Positions 1 to 9,645 of a stretch of 64,000 bases of DNA are shown one piece after another (within the stretch, counting starts at the first letter, position 1; the number at the start of each line of letters is the position of its first letter). The notes under the pieces were generated by a model. That model worked only from the letters and a program-made list of their open reading frames with translations. It ran no database searches and was not told the origin of the DNA. The DNA is taken from assembly GCF_001263795.1 (NCBI RefSeq), contig NZ_LHUR01000011.1:124001-188000 (forward strand), in the 5' to 3' direction. The position numbers and the translations under genes were made by a program. The DNA is from Clostridium homopropionicum DSM 5847 (lineage in GTDB: Bacteria; Bacillota; Clostridia; Clostridiales; Clostridiaceae).

Positions 1-68
1 CTTCTTATTTTTTATGTTTTTTAATATATTTTTTAATACTTATTAAAGTTGTGATTTAAAAAATTCTT

Positions 69-135
69 AGTAACCAGTAGCCAATTCCCAGTAACCAGTT
101 TTATTATCTCTACTATCAACTGGTTACTGGTTACT
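69..135. repeat. Heptamer inverted-array element A1
   Basis: Left arm is four 7-nt units (AGTAACC, AGTAGCC, AATTCCC, AGTAACC) at 69-96. Right arm is GGTTACT twice at 122-135, the reverse complement of AGTAACC. The spacer is AT-rich. The inner 12 nt at 89-100 and 118-129 are perfectly complementary. The unit is the same as in the element at 22248-22357. No coding potential. It lies next to the terminator at 138-160. Confidence 0.8.
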
Positions 136-137
136 AT

Positions 138-160
138 AGAAAAATGCGTGGCGTTTTTCT
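138..160 (+). terminator. Hairpin terminator of an upstream gene outside the window
   Basis: Arms AGAAAAATGC (138-147) and GCGTTTTTCT (151-160) pair over 10 bp with one G-U pair and a 3-nt loop. T-rich sequence follows on the plus strand. It would end a plus-strand transcript entering from the left edge. Confidence 0.55.
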
Positions 161-194
161 TATATTACTATTTAATCCAAAATCCCCATCTTTG

Positions 195-223
195 TTGAAA
201 TCAAATATAAACTAAGGTATAAT
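195..223 (+). promoter_or_regulatory. Sigma-A promoter of ychF
   Basis: TTGAAA (195-200), a 17-nt spacer and a perfect TATAAT (218-223). The -10 lies about 45 nt before the ychF start codon. Confidence 0.75.
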
Positions 224-267
224 CAATTAGTATATTAAACAAAACAGAAAGAAAGGAATGTACATAG

Positions 268-1365
268 ATGAAATTAGGAATTGTTGGTTTGCCAAATGTT
301 GGCAAAAGCACCCTTTTTAATGCAATTACAAAGGCAGGAGCGGAATCTGCAAACTATCCCTTTTGTACTATTGAACCTAACATTGGTGTAGTTAGTGTTC
401 CAGACGATAGATTAGATACTCTTGAAAAATTATATAATTCTAAGAAAAAAGTTCATGCTTCAGTAGAATTTTATGACATTGCTGGCTTAGTAAAGGGAGC
501 TAGCAAGGGTGAAGGCCTTGGAAATAAATTCTTGTCTCACATTAGAGAAGTAGAAGCTATTGTTCATGTGGTTAGATGCTTTCAAGATGATAATATAGTT
601 CATGTAGAAGGCTCTATTGATCCTATACGTGATATTGAAACAATAAACTTAGAATTAATTTTCGCAGATCTTGAAGTTTTAGAGAGAAGAATCGAAAAAG
701 GCATTAAATCTGCTCGCGGAGGAGTTAAAGAGGCTAAAGCTGAACTAGAAGTAATGGAAAAAATCAAAGTTCATCTAGAGTCTAACAAGCCAGTAAGAAC
801 TATGGAATTTACAGAGGATGAGGAATCAATAGTTAAAAATCTATTTTTAATAACTTCAAAACCTATATTATATGTAACAAATATTTCTGAAGAAGACCTT
901 ATATCCGGAAACTCTGAAAATTCTTTTGTAAAAAAAGTAAAAGAATACGCTGAAGAGGAGAATTCAGAAGTAATTACTATATGTGCAAAAATTGAAGAAG
1001 AACTTTCTTCACTTGATGATGCTGAAAGAGAAGAACTTCTCTCAGAATACGGCTTAACTGAACCAGGCCTAAGTAAGCTTATTCGTTCAAGTTATTCTTT
1101 ACTAGGGTTAATGAGTTTCTTAACTGCAGGTAAAGAAGAAGTTAGAGCTTGGACTATAAAAATTGGTACTAAAGCTCCTAAAGCCGCTGGTAAAATACAT
1201 ACTGATATTGAACGGGGCTTTATTAGAGCAGAAATAGTATCTTATGATAAATTAGTTGAATGTGGTTCTGAAGCTGCTGCAAAAGAAAAAGGATATTATA
1301 GGCTTGAAGGAAAAGAATATGTAATGCAAGATGGAGATATTGTAAACTTTAGATTCAATGTTTAA
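268..1365 (+). CDS. ychF: Ribosome-binding ATPase YchF (Obg-like)
   Basis: Predicted P-loop nucleotidase of the TRAFAC Obg/YchF family, which binds ribosomes and prefers ATP over GTP. At 365 aa it has the normal family length. The G1 loop GLPNVGKST is at residues 7-15, the switch segment with DIAGLVKGAS near 70, and a C-terminal TGS domain closes the protein (about 280-365, containing the stretch VRAWTIKIGTKAPKAAG). The start is an ATG about 9 nt after AGAAAGGAA. It stands alone behind its own sigma-A promoter and converges on the Lon-like gene with a shared terminator. In the E. coli family member the role is linked to translation and oxidative stress. Nothing unusual was seen. Confidence 0.95.
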   Translation: MKLGIVGLPNVGKSTLFNAITKAGAESANYPFCTIEPNIGVVSVPDDRLDTLEKLYNSKKKVHASVEFYDIAGLVKGASKGEGLGNKFLSHIREVEAIVHVVRCFQDDNIVHVEGSIDPIRDIETINLELIFADLEVLERRIEKGIKSARGGVKEAKAELEVMEKIKVHLESNKPVRTMEFTEDEESIVKNLFLITSKPILYVTNISEEDLISGNSENSFVKKVKEYAEEENSEVITICAKIEEELSSLDDAEREELLSEYGLTEPGLSKLIRSSYSLLGLMSFLTAGKEEVRAWTIKIGTKAPKAAGKIHTDIERGFIRAEIVSYDKLVECGSEAAAKEKGYYRLEGKEYVMQDGDIVNFRFNV

Positions 1366-1384
1366 AATTAGGCTATGTTTTAAG

Positions 1385-1433
1385 AGATTGGTGAGTTCAT
1401 TATAATTATAAATTACAATGAACTCACCAATCT
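1385..1433. terminator. Bidirectional terminator between ychF and the Lon-like gene
   Basis: Perfect 17-bp inverted repeat (1385-1401 with 1417-1433) around an AT loop, in the gap between two convergent genes. T/A-rich flanks on both sides make it usable from either strand. Confidence 0.8.
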
Positions 1434-1452
1434 TTAAAATAGCCTTAGGGTA

Positions 1453-3735
1453 CTAAAGGTTCTTTTTACCGTATTTCTTTATTTCTCTTTTAGAAGCATC
1501 TATTACTTCTTCGTAATTTCCTATTAATATTTCTATAGCTTCCTTTGCATTTTTCATAGTATAAATATGGAACTCTCCATTTAGTATTGCTTCTTCTACT
1601 TCTCTTGATAAAACAAGGTTATTTTTATTTGATACAGGTATTAATACTCCCTTATCTTTTGCACTTCCCAAACATCTGCAAACTTTAAAAAATCCCTCTA
1701 TCTTTTCATTTACTCCACCAATAGGCTGAACTTCTCCAAATTGATTTAGAGAACCAGTAACTGCTATATTCTGCTTTACAGGCATATTACTTAAAGATGA
1801 AACAATTGCGATAAATTCAGCAACCGAAGCACTATCTCCTTCAATTTTTCCATAGGTCTGTTCAAAGCTAAGATGGAAGTTAACTGGCATTTTGTTGTAC
1901 TTTCCAAAAAGCTCCCCAATCAAGCCTTTTAAAATATTTACTGCTTTACTATGAATATTGCCACTTAGATTGCTTAGCTTTTGAACATCTAATATTTCCC
2001 CTTCACCTTTATAACAGGAGCAGGTTATCCTTATCGGCTTTCCAAGACTAAAATGTCCAGCGTCTATAACCGAAAGTCCATTCACTTGACCAACTTTATT
2101 ATCATTTACATCTATAAGTATTTTATTATCCTCGTAGTACTCTCTAATTTCTCTCTCAACCAAGTCTTCCCTATAGGCTACCTCAATAATATCTTTATCA
2201 GTAATACTATTGCCATTTTCATTTTCTACTTTATTGTTTGAAAATGCAATTAATTTACTAATTTCTTCATTATCCATTAAAAACTTTTTTCTATTCTCTG
2301 CTTTCCGTGATAAATACTTAGCAATTTCTTTAATGGCACTGTCTTCTAATATTTTTACATCATACTTTGTACAAATGTCTTTAATATTTCTAATTAACGA
2401 TTTTTTTGAATTATCATCTATTGTTACCATTGGATTATACTGAGCCTTAATTTTAAATATTTTTTTAAAATCTTCATCATAGTTATATAAAATATCATAG
2501 GTCTCATAATCACCAATTAATATTATCTTTTCTTTAACTTTTATGGGCTCTGGATCTATTCCACTTAAAGATAAAAGATCAATGTAGCCTTTATTATAAT
2601 TTAAATCTACTTTTCTATTTAATAGTACCTTTTTCAAATTATGGTATGCTGTTGGATTGGCTAATAGATTATTTGCTCTAATTATTAAACATCCTTCATT
2701 AGCCCTTAGAATAGAACCGGCTTTTATTAAAGAAAGATCCGTAACATAAGTGCCGCTTTGACTTTTATATTCAATACTCCCCATTAAATTTATTACATTT
2801 GGATCTTCTTCATATAAAACCTGTGGAAAAGAATTTTCACTGTTATCTACTAAAATATTTATATCATATCTATTTATTATTTCATTTATTTTTTCTTCAT
2901 CTTCTTCGTAACTCATGGAATAATTAGCGGATATGTCTTCCTCCATTTCTTCGTACATTTCATAAATAAATTTAAGTGCTTCTTCATCTTCTAAAAATTC
3001 CTCACTAAATTTACTTTTTATTTCCTTTGTCTCTTTTTTAAGATATTCTAGCATAATTTCTTTTAGTTTATTTACTTCAACAACTTCAATTTCTTTTAAA
3101 CTCTCTAATATTTTTATAGATTTATTTTTTAATTCTGTAACTTTAGAAAGTATTTTTTGTTTTTTTTCTGTTTCTAGAGAATCATACTCTTTCTCTGTCA
3201 TTATTTCTCCACTTTTTAAAGGTATAAAGGTGAAACCTTTATTTGAAGATTTAATTTCAAAGCCAAGTTCATTGGCATTGCTCATCAGTTCATTAACTAA
3301 ATCAGCCCGTTTCTTTTGAATTTTATCTATAATATCTTCCTTTTCTTTATTAATATCTCCATTATAAAAATCATATGCTACTCTAAAATATTTATCTTGA
3401 ATACCTTCCATAGCTTCTTTTAATTTTATTCCCTTCCCTCCTGATAAGCAAATCGGGAAAGGCCTATATTGATCCTCTTTAATTAAATAACATATATCCT
3501 TTGGCTTATCTTTTTTCATTAAAATTTCTTTTACATAATCCACAATATTTTCAAGCTTAAATTTAGAAAAATCATCTATTAAATAAACATTATATCCCTC
3601 TTCATTAATTCCTAAAGAAATCCTTATCTTCTCATATACCTCATCTACATATTCTGGCATACTAAATCTATCAACATTATTTTCTATTTCCTTCATGTCA
3701 AAATTATATATAATATCTTGGGACAATAGTTCCAT
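1453..3735 (-). CDS. Lon-family (S16) protease with degenerate AAA motifs
   Basis: 760 aa. The C-terminal third is a Lon S16 protease domain. The catalytic serine sits in GDSAS (Ser about 635) and the lysine in GGVNEKIEGF (Lys about 678), with the usual TGSLNQFGEVQPIGG stretch between them. The rest aligns by eye with the Lon-related AAA_32 architecture, including a long helical insertion at about 130-290. However, where relatives have EGYNI..GPPGTGKT this protein reads EGYNVYLIDDFSKF (about residues 47-60). Where they have a Walker B GGYLILDA it reads EGCLIIRA. So the protease dyad is kept while the nucleotide-binding motifs look lost. The start has AGGAGGG about 8 nt upstream. It is a single-gene unit convergent with ychF. 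It may be an ATP-independent peptidase or a regulatory paralogue; this is inference. Confidence 0.85.
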   Translation of the reverse strand: MELLSQDIIYNFDMKEIENNVDRFSMPEYVDEVYEKIRISLGINEEGYNVYLIDDFSKFKLENIVDYVKEILMKKDKPKDICYLIKEDQYRPFPICLSGGKGIKLKEAMEGIQDKYFRVAYDFYNGDINKEKEDIIDKIQKKRADLVNELMSNANELGFEIKSSNKGFTFIPLKSGEIMTEKEYDSLETEKKQKILSKVTELKNKSIKILESLKEIEVVEVNKLKEIMLEYLKKETKEIKSKFSEEFLEDEEALKFIYEMYEEMEEDISANYSMSYEEDEEKINEIINRYDINILVDNSENSFPQVLYEEDPNVINLMGSIEYKSQSGTYVTDLSLIKAGSILRANEGCLIIRANNLLANPTAYHNLKKVLLNRKVDLNYNKGYIDLLSLSGIDPEPIKVKEKIILIGDYETYDILYNYDEDFKKIFKIKAQYNPMVTIDDNSKKSLIRNIKDICTKYDVKILEDSAIKEIAKYLSRKAENRKKFLMDNEEISKLIAFSNNKVENENGNSITDKDIIEVAYREDLVEREIREYYEDNKILIDVNDNKVGQVNGLSVIDAGHFSLGKPIRITCSCYKGEGEILDVQKLSNLSGNIHSKAVNILKGLIGELFGKYNKMPVNFHLSFEQTYGKIEGDSASVAEFIAIVSSLSNMPVKQNIAVTGSLNQFGEVQPIGGVNEKIEGFFKVCRCLGSAKDKGVLIPVSNKNNLVLSREVEEAILNGEFHIYTMKNAKEAIEILIGNYEEVIDASKREIKKYGKKNL

Positions 3736-3957
3736 AATCTATCCCTCCTTTTCCTTACACTTATTATATTAATATTCTTCCACAAGCATTTTAGGAACAA
3801 ATTTTATTATAATAATTTCCATTTAAATTTTATTCTACATTATTTATATATAATGGGCTAAACTATAATTAGAGGTTTTAAAAAAAAAGATACTATGATA
3901 TAATTAGCTTTAGTTATCATTTTGTGATTATAATAAATGTAAAGGAGTTATATACAT

Positions 3958-4371
3958 ATGGGCTTAAAAGCAAAAATAACAAATTATTACACAAATTCTT
4001 ATATGAAAAAATATGGGGATAGAATTACTCAAGCTCAAGGAAAAGTAATTTCAGTTAAAATCGAAGAAAAACCTATATTATGGATTTTTCATAAGCTAAC
4101 TGTTACGATATTAATAAAACCTGAAAGAAGTAAAAATATTATAAAATGCGTGTACAGAAAAAATAAATGGTTTAAAAAACCAGAGTTTATTCCTGTTGCT
4201 CAAGGCCATTCTATAGTTGTTCAAGGTCTGAAAGGCTTAAAGACCAAAGGACATGGTGAAAGTATTGATGTTATGAATGTTATTAATATGACTAATAGAA
4301 AACAGTTAGTCCCTCTTGAGGATGATGTTATTAAGAAAATTCAACAAGGCCAAAAGATTAAATATAGATAA
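3958..4371 (+). CDS. Conserved-looking small protein of unknown function
   Basis: 137 aa, basic, without signal peptide or obvious membrane segment. I do not recognise the family. The ATG follows AAAGGAGTT at good spacing, and a TATAAT at 3899-3904 could be its -10, though no clear -35 is seen. The stop codon lies inside the left arm of a strong terminator. It is a monocistronic gene divergent from the Lon-like gene. The middle of the protein (ILWIFHKLTVTILIKP) looks like paired beta strands, and the C-terminus is charged. Confidence 0.7.
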   Translation: MGLKAKITNYYTNSYMKKYGDRITQAQGKVISVKIEEKPILWIFHKLTVTILIKPERSKNIIKCVYRKNKWFKKPEFIPVAQGHSIVVQGLKGLKTKGHGESIDVMNVINMTNRKQLVPLEDDVIKKIQQGQKIKYR

Positions 4372-4397
4372 AAACGTTGACTAGGTCAACGTTTTTA
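4369..4397. terminator. Bidirectional terminator
   Basis: TAAAAACGTTGAC (4369-4381), a 3-nt loop and GTCAACGTTTTTA (4385-4397) make a perfect 13-bp stem with T-runs on either strand. It sits between the convergent unknown gene and the calcium ATPase gene. Confidence 0.85.
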
Positions 4398-6938
4398 TCT
4401 TTTTCTTAGAAATAAATATATGCTGTTTATAAATGAAATGGTTCCTGAGAAAAATAATACTAGTATCCATTGACCTAAATCTAAAGGAACTGTATGAAAT
4501 ACGGTTTGCATAAAAGGAAAATAAATAATAGTCAATAACATTGAAACAGATACTAATACAGCTCCAACTAAATAAGGATTTGTTAGAATGTTAATTTCAA
4601 AAATTGAATGTTTCTCTGATCTACATTCAAATACATGCATTAGCTGTGACATTACGAGAGTACATAATGCAATTGTTCTACAAGTCTCTAAACTCATACC
4701 ATAATATTTACCAGATAGAAAAGCTAATACTGTACATATACCTATTAAGCTGCCTCTTAATAATATTTTTTCTCTAAGTCCTCTAGCAAATACGCTTTCT
4801 CCTTTACTTCTTGGCTTTATCTGCATAATATCTTTATCAGGTGGATCAACCCCTAATGCAATAGCGGGCAACCCATCCGTAGCTAAATTTACAAACAAAA
4901 TCTGAATAGGCAAAAGTGGAGTATCTAAATAGAAAATAGATGCTAGAAACATAGTTAATACTTCACCAAGATTACAGGATAATAAATACCTAATAAACTT
5001 TCTTATATTATCATAAATAGTTCTGCCTTCTTCTACAGCAGATACAATTGTTGCAAAATTATCATCTAACAATATCATTGAGGATGCTTCCTTTGTTACA
5101 TCCGTTCCTGAGATACCCATTGATACTCCAATGTCTGCTTCTTTTACAGCAGGAGCATCATTAACTCCATCCCCAGTCATTGCAACTATGTTATTTTTCT
5201 TCTTAAAAGCTTTAACAATCCTTAATTTATGTTTTGGACTTACTCTAGCGAATACAGAAAGCTTATTTATTTCGCTTAGTAATTCTTTTTCAGAAAGGCT
5301 GTCAATGTCTTCCCCAACCATTACTTCTTCTTCACTTTTGCATATTCCTAATTCCTTAGCTATAGCAAAGGCTGTATTTTTATGGTCTCCAGTAATCATT
5401 ACTGGTCTTATGCCAGCCATTTTACATTTTATTACTGCATCCTTTGCTTCAGGCCTTGGAGGATCCTTCATTCCAGCTATACCAATGAATATTAAATTTT
5501 GTTCTATATTTTCTCCCATGGTTGTAGTATTTTCTGTGTAAGCAGCAGCAATACATCTTAAAGCATTATATGACATATTCTCTACTTGTTTTATTACTCT
5601 TCTTTTTATTTCATAATCGAAAGGTAGTATCTCTTTGCCCATTAAAATATATTTACATCTCTCAATTATCCTTTCAGGTGCACCTTTTACATAAGAAGTT
5701 TTTTTATTCCCTTCTTGAAAAACCACAGACATCATTTTTCTATTTGAATCAAAAGGAATGTCAAAGATCCTTTTACCTTTATTTAAAAATTCCTTTAAAC
5801 TTTTAGTATCCTTAAAAAATGCTTTTATTAGTGCCGTTTCTGTAGGATCCCCCATCAGAGCTTTCTCAATGTTATTCTGTTTAAAGTCGTATGCGCAATC
5901 ATTACAATATACTAATGCTTTTTTAATTAGTTCTAAGTTTTTAGCTTCAAATTCTTCAATATTTACAATACAATCATTAAAATATATTTTCTCTACAGTC
6001 ATGTTATTTTGAGTTAAAGTTCCGGTTTTATCACTGCAAATAATTGATGTACAACCTAATGTTTCTACTGCAGGAAGCTTCCTAATTAAAGCATTTCTCT
6101 TTAGCATTCTTGAAACTCCTAATGCCAATGCAACCGTTACAATTGCAGCCATTCCCTCTGGAATTGCTGCTACTGCTAAACTAACTCCTAATAAAAACAT
6201 CTCATATTTATTTTGGCCTCTTAAAATGCCCATTAGGGTTACTAATATGCAAATTACTATGCAAACAAAAACCATAACTTTCCCTAATGCAGCCAGTTTT
6301 TGTTTTAAAGGAGACTTTTCACTTTCTATGCTGTCTAGCATGTTTGCAATTTTACCCATTTCGGTTTTCATGCCTGTTTTCACAACTTTAGCAGTTCCCT
6401 TACCTCTAAGGACGATGGTTCCCATAAACACAGACTTATTTCCGTTTACGCCTTTTTCTACTCCAACAGACTCCCCAGTAAGCAAAGACTCATCCACTAA
6501 TAAATTATTACCTTCAATAAGTTCACAATCTGCGGGAATTCTATCTCCGCTCTCTAATATAATAAGGTCTTTGGGAACTAAAAATTCTGCATTTATTACT
6601 TTTATTTCATCATTTCTAATAACCTTCGCTGTTGGAGCAGCTAAGTTCTTTAATGCCTCAAGGGATTTTTCTGTTCTATATTCTTGTATAAATCCTAAAA
6701 TGGCATTCATAACTACAATGATTATAATTGTTATAGCATCAGCCTTTTCACCAATAAATGCAGATAACACTGTAGCAGCAATCAGTACCCATATAATAAA
6801 ATCATTAAATTGTTCAAGAAAAATTTTAATATATGAAACCTTCTTCTTATTTTTAAGTACATTGGGTCCATTTTCCTTCAGTGATTTCTCTACTTCTGCA
6901 TTTGTTAAACCTCTGTAATCATCCTTCTCCTTACCCAT
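4395..6938 (-). CDS. Calcium-type P-type ATPase (P2, PMCA/SERCA-like)
   Basis: Predicted membrane cation pump, 847 aa from the preferred ATG. It has an N-terminal cation-ATPase domain, the TGES actuator motif (LLTGESVGVEK), the membrane motif VAAIPEGMAA, the phosphorylation site CSDKTGTLTQNN, the nucleotide-domain KGAPER, and the hinge TGDGVNDAPA followed by about four C-terminal membrane helices. The PEGM motif and overall order fit calcium transporters. I moved the start to ATG 6938, because AGGGGGGAAAAC precedes it directly while the longer reading frame has no ribosome site. It has its own sigma-A promoter and is divergent from the pyrophosphatase gene. The exact ion cannot be proved from sequence. 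Confidence 0.9.
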   Translation of the reverse strand: MGKEKDDYRGLTNAEVEKSLKENGPNVLKNKKKVSYIKIFLEQFNDFIIWVLIAATVLSAFIGEKADAITIIIIVVMNAILGFIQEYRTEKSLEALKNLAAPTAKVIRNDEIKVINAEFLVPKDLIILESGDRIPADCELIEGNNLLVDESLLTGESVGVEKGVNGNKSVFMGTIVLRGKGTAKVVKTGMKTEMGKIANMLDSIESEKSPLKQKLAALGKVMVFVCIVICILVTLMGILRGQNKYEMFLLGVSLAVAAIPEGMAAIVTVALALGVSRMLKRNALIRKLPAVETLGCTSIICSDKTGTLTQNNMTVEKIYFNDCIVNIEEFEAKNLELIKKALVYCNDCAYDFKQNNIEKALMGDPTETALIKAFFKDTKSLKEFLNKGKRIFDIPFDSNRKMMSVVFQEGNKKTSYVKGAPERIIERCKYILMGKEILPFDYEIKRRVIKQVENMSYNALRCIAAAYTENTTTMGENIEQNLIFIGIAGMKDPPRPEAKDAVIKCKMAGIRPVMITGDHKNTAFAIAKELGICKSEEEVMVGEDIDSLSEKELLSEINKLSVFARVSPKHKLRIVKAFKKKNNIVAMTGDGVNDAPAVKEADIGVSMGISGTDVTKEASSMILLDDNFATIVSAVEEGRTIYDNIRKFIRYLLSCNLGEVLTMFLASIFYLDTPLLPIQILFVNLATDGLPAIALGVDPPDKDIMQIKPRSKGESVFARGLREKILLRGSLIGICTVLAFLSGKYYGMSLETCRTIALCTLVMSQLMHVFECRSEKHSIFEINILTNPYLVGAVLVSVSMLLTIIYFPFMQTVFHTVPLDLGQWILVLFFSGTISFINSIYLFLRKR

Positions 6939-6976
6939 GTTTTCCCCCCTACTATAAGCAAGCATTCAAATTTAAA

Positions 6977-7004
6977 ATTATACCTTCAAGATAATATATG
7001 TCCA
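6977..7004 (-). promoter_or_regulatory. Sigma-A promoter of the calcium ATPase gene
   Basis: On the minus strand TGGACA, a 16-nt spacer and TATAAT, with the -10 about 38 nt upstream of the ATG at 6938. It matches consensus at 11 of 12 positions. Confidence 0.7.
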
Positions 7005-7117
7005 TGCTATAGCTACTTATGAAAAAATTATATTTTTTTATAAAAATAATAAAAATTCTTGTTTTTATGGTAAAATAGTAAAGATAAATTTATATTTTAA
7101 GTAGGAGGTACTATTAG

Positions 7118-8761
7118 ATGAAAGATATGATATACGTTACTGGACATAAGAATCCAGATACCGATTCTATATGTTCTGCCTTAGCCTATGCAGAATTTAA
7201 AAATAAATCTGCAAATTTAAACGCTATCCCAATTAGGCTTGGAGAAATTAGTCGTGAAACTGAATTTGCATTGAATTACTTTGGAATTGAAAAACCACAG
7301 TATATAGATACATTAAAAGCTAAGGTTAAAGATTTAGAAATGGATAAAATTACTCCTATCCACCCTGAGACGTCACTTAAGACTGCTTGGACAATAATGA
7401 AGAAGAATAATATAAAAACTATTGCAGTTGCTGATAATAATGAAAAATTATTAGGTGTAGTTAGCTTATCCAATTTAACTTCTACATATATGGATATATG
7501 GGATAATTATATAATAGGAAAAAGTAATACTCCTTTTGAAAATATAGTAGATACTTTATCCGGTAAAGCAATATATGAACATACTGCAACAAAGAAGTTT
7601 GGCGGTAAAATATTAGTTGCAGCAATGGAACCTGATAGCATGATTAAAATCATGGAACCAGGTGATATTATAATCTGTGGAAACAGACTAGATACACAAG
7701 AAGCTATTATAGATAATAAAGCCTCATTGATGATAGTTACAGGGAATCATGAAGTAGATTCTGATATTATCAGTAAAGCCTCAGCTGTTGGCTGCTCTAT
7801 TATTACTACTCCATATGATTCCTTTACTTCAGCAAGAATGATTATTCAAAGTATTCCTGTAAAATATGTAATGGCAAAGGATAATATAGTCAGCTTCAAA
7901 ATTAATGATTATCTTGATGATGTTAAGCTTACAATGGGAAAAACCAGATACAGCAGTTACCCAGTTCTTGATGATAATAATAAAGTTATAGGTACAATTT
8001 CTAGATATCATCTAATTTCTAAGGTGAATAAAAAGGTGATTCTTGTTGATCATAACGAATTAGCTCAATCTGTTGATGGTCTTGAAGATGCAGAAATTAT
8101 TGAGGTTATTGACCATCATAGAATAGCAGATATTCAAACAGGAAGCCCTATTTACTTTAGAAATGAGCCTGTAGGCTGTACTGCTTCAATTGTTGGTTCT
8201 ATGTTCTTTGAAAATGGTATTACTCCATCAAAGCAAATCGCTGGTCTTTTATGTAGTGCAATAATATCAGATACACTATTATTTAAGTCTCCGACTTCAA
8301 CAAATTTTGATAGAATTATTTTAGGAAAACTAGCAAAAATAGCTGATATCAATCCTGAAGAATATGCAAAAGAAATGTTTAAAGCTGGAACTTCTCTTGT
8401 AGGAAAAACTGTCGAAGAAATATTTAACACTGATTTTAAGACATTTAATCTATCAACTTATAAAATAGGTGTAGCTCAAGTAAGTACAATGGATCTTGAT
8501 GGCTTTTCTTCTATGAAGAATGAAATGTTAGATTATATGAATTGCAAGTGTGAAGCAGAAAAATACGACTTATTAGCACTGCTTCTAACAGATATCATTC
8601 AAAACGGTTCAGAGGTAATTGCTGTTGGTGAAAAGACTGAATTTATTAATTTAGCATTTAACGTTACATTAAAAGACAATTCTGCTTATGTCACTGACTT
8701 ATTATCAAGGAAAAAACAAGTTATTCCACCATTAACTTCTGTAATTGAGTCAATAAAATAA
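7118..8761 (+). CDS. Manganese-dependent inorganic pyrophosphatase with CBS and DRTGG domains
   Basis: Family II (DHH) pyrophosphatase that hydrolyses PPi to phosphate, 547 aa. The N-terminal metal motif GHKNPDTDS is at about residues 8-16, and DHHRIAD comes near 332. A regulatory insert at about 65-305 carries a pair of CBS domains split by a DRTGG domain, the layout of adenine-nucleotide-regulated CBS-PPases. The C-terminal DHHA2 domain ends the protein. The start follows TAGGAGGT at 10 nt. It is monocistronic and convergent with flgG. PPi removal would pull biosynthetic reactions such as nucleotidyl transfer, but no specific link to the neighbours is implied. Confidence 0.93.
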   Translation: MKDMIYVTGHKNPDTDSICSALAYAEFKNKSANLNAIPIRLGEISRETEFALNYFGIEKPQYIDTLKAKVKDLEMDKITPIHPETSLKTAWTIMKKNNIKTIAVADNNEKLLGVVSLSNLTSTYMDIWDNYIIGKSNTPFENIVDTLSGKAIYEHTATKKFGGKILVAAMEPDSMIKIMEPGDIIICGNRLDTQEAIIDNKASLMIVTGNHEVDSDIISKASAVGCSIITTPYDSFTSARMIIQSIPVKYVMAKDNIVSFKINDYLDDVKLTMGKTRYSSYPVLDDNNKVIGTISRYHLISKVNKKVILVDHNELAQSVDGLEDAEIIEVIDHHRIADIQTGSPIYFRNEPVGCTASIVGSMFFENGITPSKQIAGLLCSAIISDTLLFKSPTSTNFDRIILGKLAKIADINPEEYAKEMFKAGTSLVGKTVEEIFNTDFKTFNLSTYKIGVAQVSTMDLDGFSSMKNEMLDYMNCKCEAEKYDLLALLLTDIIQNGSEVIAVGEKTEFINLAFNVTLKDNSAYVTDLLSRKKQVIPPLTSVIESIK

Positions 8762-8769
8762 AAATGATT

Positions 8770-8797
8770 AAGAGGCCTGTAAGAATACAAGCCTCTT
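8770..8797. terminator. Terminator between the pyrophosphatase gene and flgG
   Basis: AAGAGGCCTGTA (8770-8781) and TACAAGCCTCTT (8786-8797) pair over 12 positions with one mismatch and a 4-nt loop. T-rich flanks lie on both sides. On the minus strand it would end the long flagellar operon. Confidence 0.75.
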
Positions 8798-8804
8798 TGT
8801 TATT

Positions 8805-9617
8805 TTATCTTCCTTTTAAATTATTAGCCATTTGCCACATTTCATCTGCAGTTTTAAGGGCAGTTGAATTCAATTGAAAAGCTCTTTGAGTAATAATCAT
8901 ATCAGACATTTCTTTTCCCATATCTACATTAGAGTTTTCAACAAAACCTTGTATTATTTCAGAATCTGCACTTTCTACAACTGCAGATATTTCTTCAGTA
9001 CCCGCTTCACTAATATAACTTTCAGGTGAATATAAGTTTTCTCCTACGCTTTTCATATCTCTATCGCCTACGGTATTAAATAGAGGAATTCTTAAATTAT
9101 TATATTTATCACCTTGAAGATTTCCTTTATAATCTACCCTGAAATTTTCTTTAGTAAATCCTATTCCTGCCTTATTTACATTCTCTCCATTTTGATCTAG
9201 CACTACTAATCTATTACCATTGCTATCAACTAGAGTTCCATCTCTGTCAATTCCAAAAGAGCCTCCCCTAGTGTATGCATCATTTCCATTTGAATCTATT
9301 ACTTTAAAGAATCCAGTACCATCTATTGCAAGATCAGTATTTACTGCGGTCTCTATAAGATTCCCTTGATTGTAATCTTTATAGAATTCTGAGGTTCTAA
9401 CTCCTGATCCAATAAAAGGCAAGTTATTTTCTCCTCCAGCATTGTTTTCTACAGGATATCCCCTTCTTTTTAGGGATTCTTGAACCAAGTTGTCAAAGCT
9501 CACATCTATTCTCTTATACCCAACAGTATTTATATTAGCAATATTATTTGAAATTGCATTCATTTTTTCCATTTCAGCAGACATACCGCTTCTAGAATTC
9601 CATAAACTTCTTATCAA
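8805..9617 (-). CDS. flgG: Flagellar distal rod / hook-basal body protein FlgG
   Basis: Structural rod protein, 270 aa, close to the usual FlgG length. The N-terminus has the rod/hook signature SNNIANINTVGYKR. The middle carries the GTGFFKV..YTRGGSFGIDRDG motif of the FlgE/F/G core. The C-terminus VDMGKEMSDMIITQRAFQLN and the ending after MANNLKGR are typical of FlgG. It is the last gene of the basal-body operon, 28 nt downstream of the FlgF-like gene, and is followed by the hairpin at 8770-8797. The assignment of FlgG versus FlgF is by C-terminal fit and relative order. Confidence 0.88.
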   Translation of the reverse strand: MIRSLWNSRSGMSAEMEKMNAISNNIANINTVGYKRIDVSFDNLVQESLKRRGYPVENNAGGENNLPFIGSGVRTSEFYKDYNQGNLIETAVNTDLAIDGTGFFKVIDSNGNDAYTRGGSFGIDRDGTLVDSNGNRLVVLDQNGENVNKAGIGFTKENFRVDYKGNLQGDKYNNLRIPLFNTVGDRDMKSVGENLYSPESYISEAGTEEISAVVESADSEIIQGFVENSNVDMGKEMSDMIITQRAFQLNSTALKTADEMWQMANNLKGR

Positions 9618-9645
9618 TTATTTCACCTCACCCATTAAGATAATT

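Noticed and set aside
2053-2443. Short plus-strand frames opposite the Lon-like gene
   Set aside because: Antisense shadows of low-complexity AT-rich sequence without start signals.
6226-6918. 230-codon plus-strand open frame opposite the calcium ATPase
   Set aside because: Antisense shadow of a well-supported gene; no recognisable domain or ribosome site.
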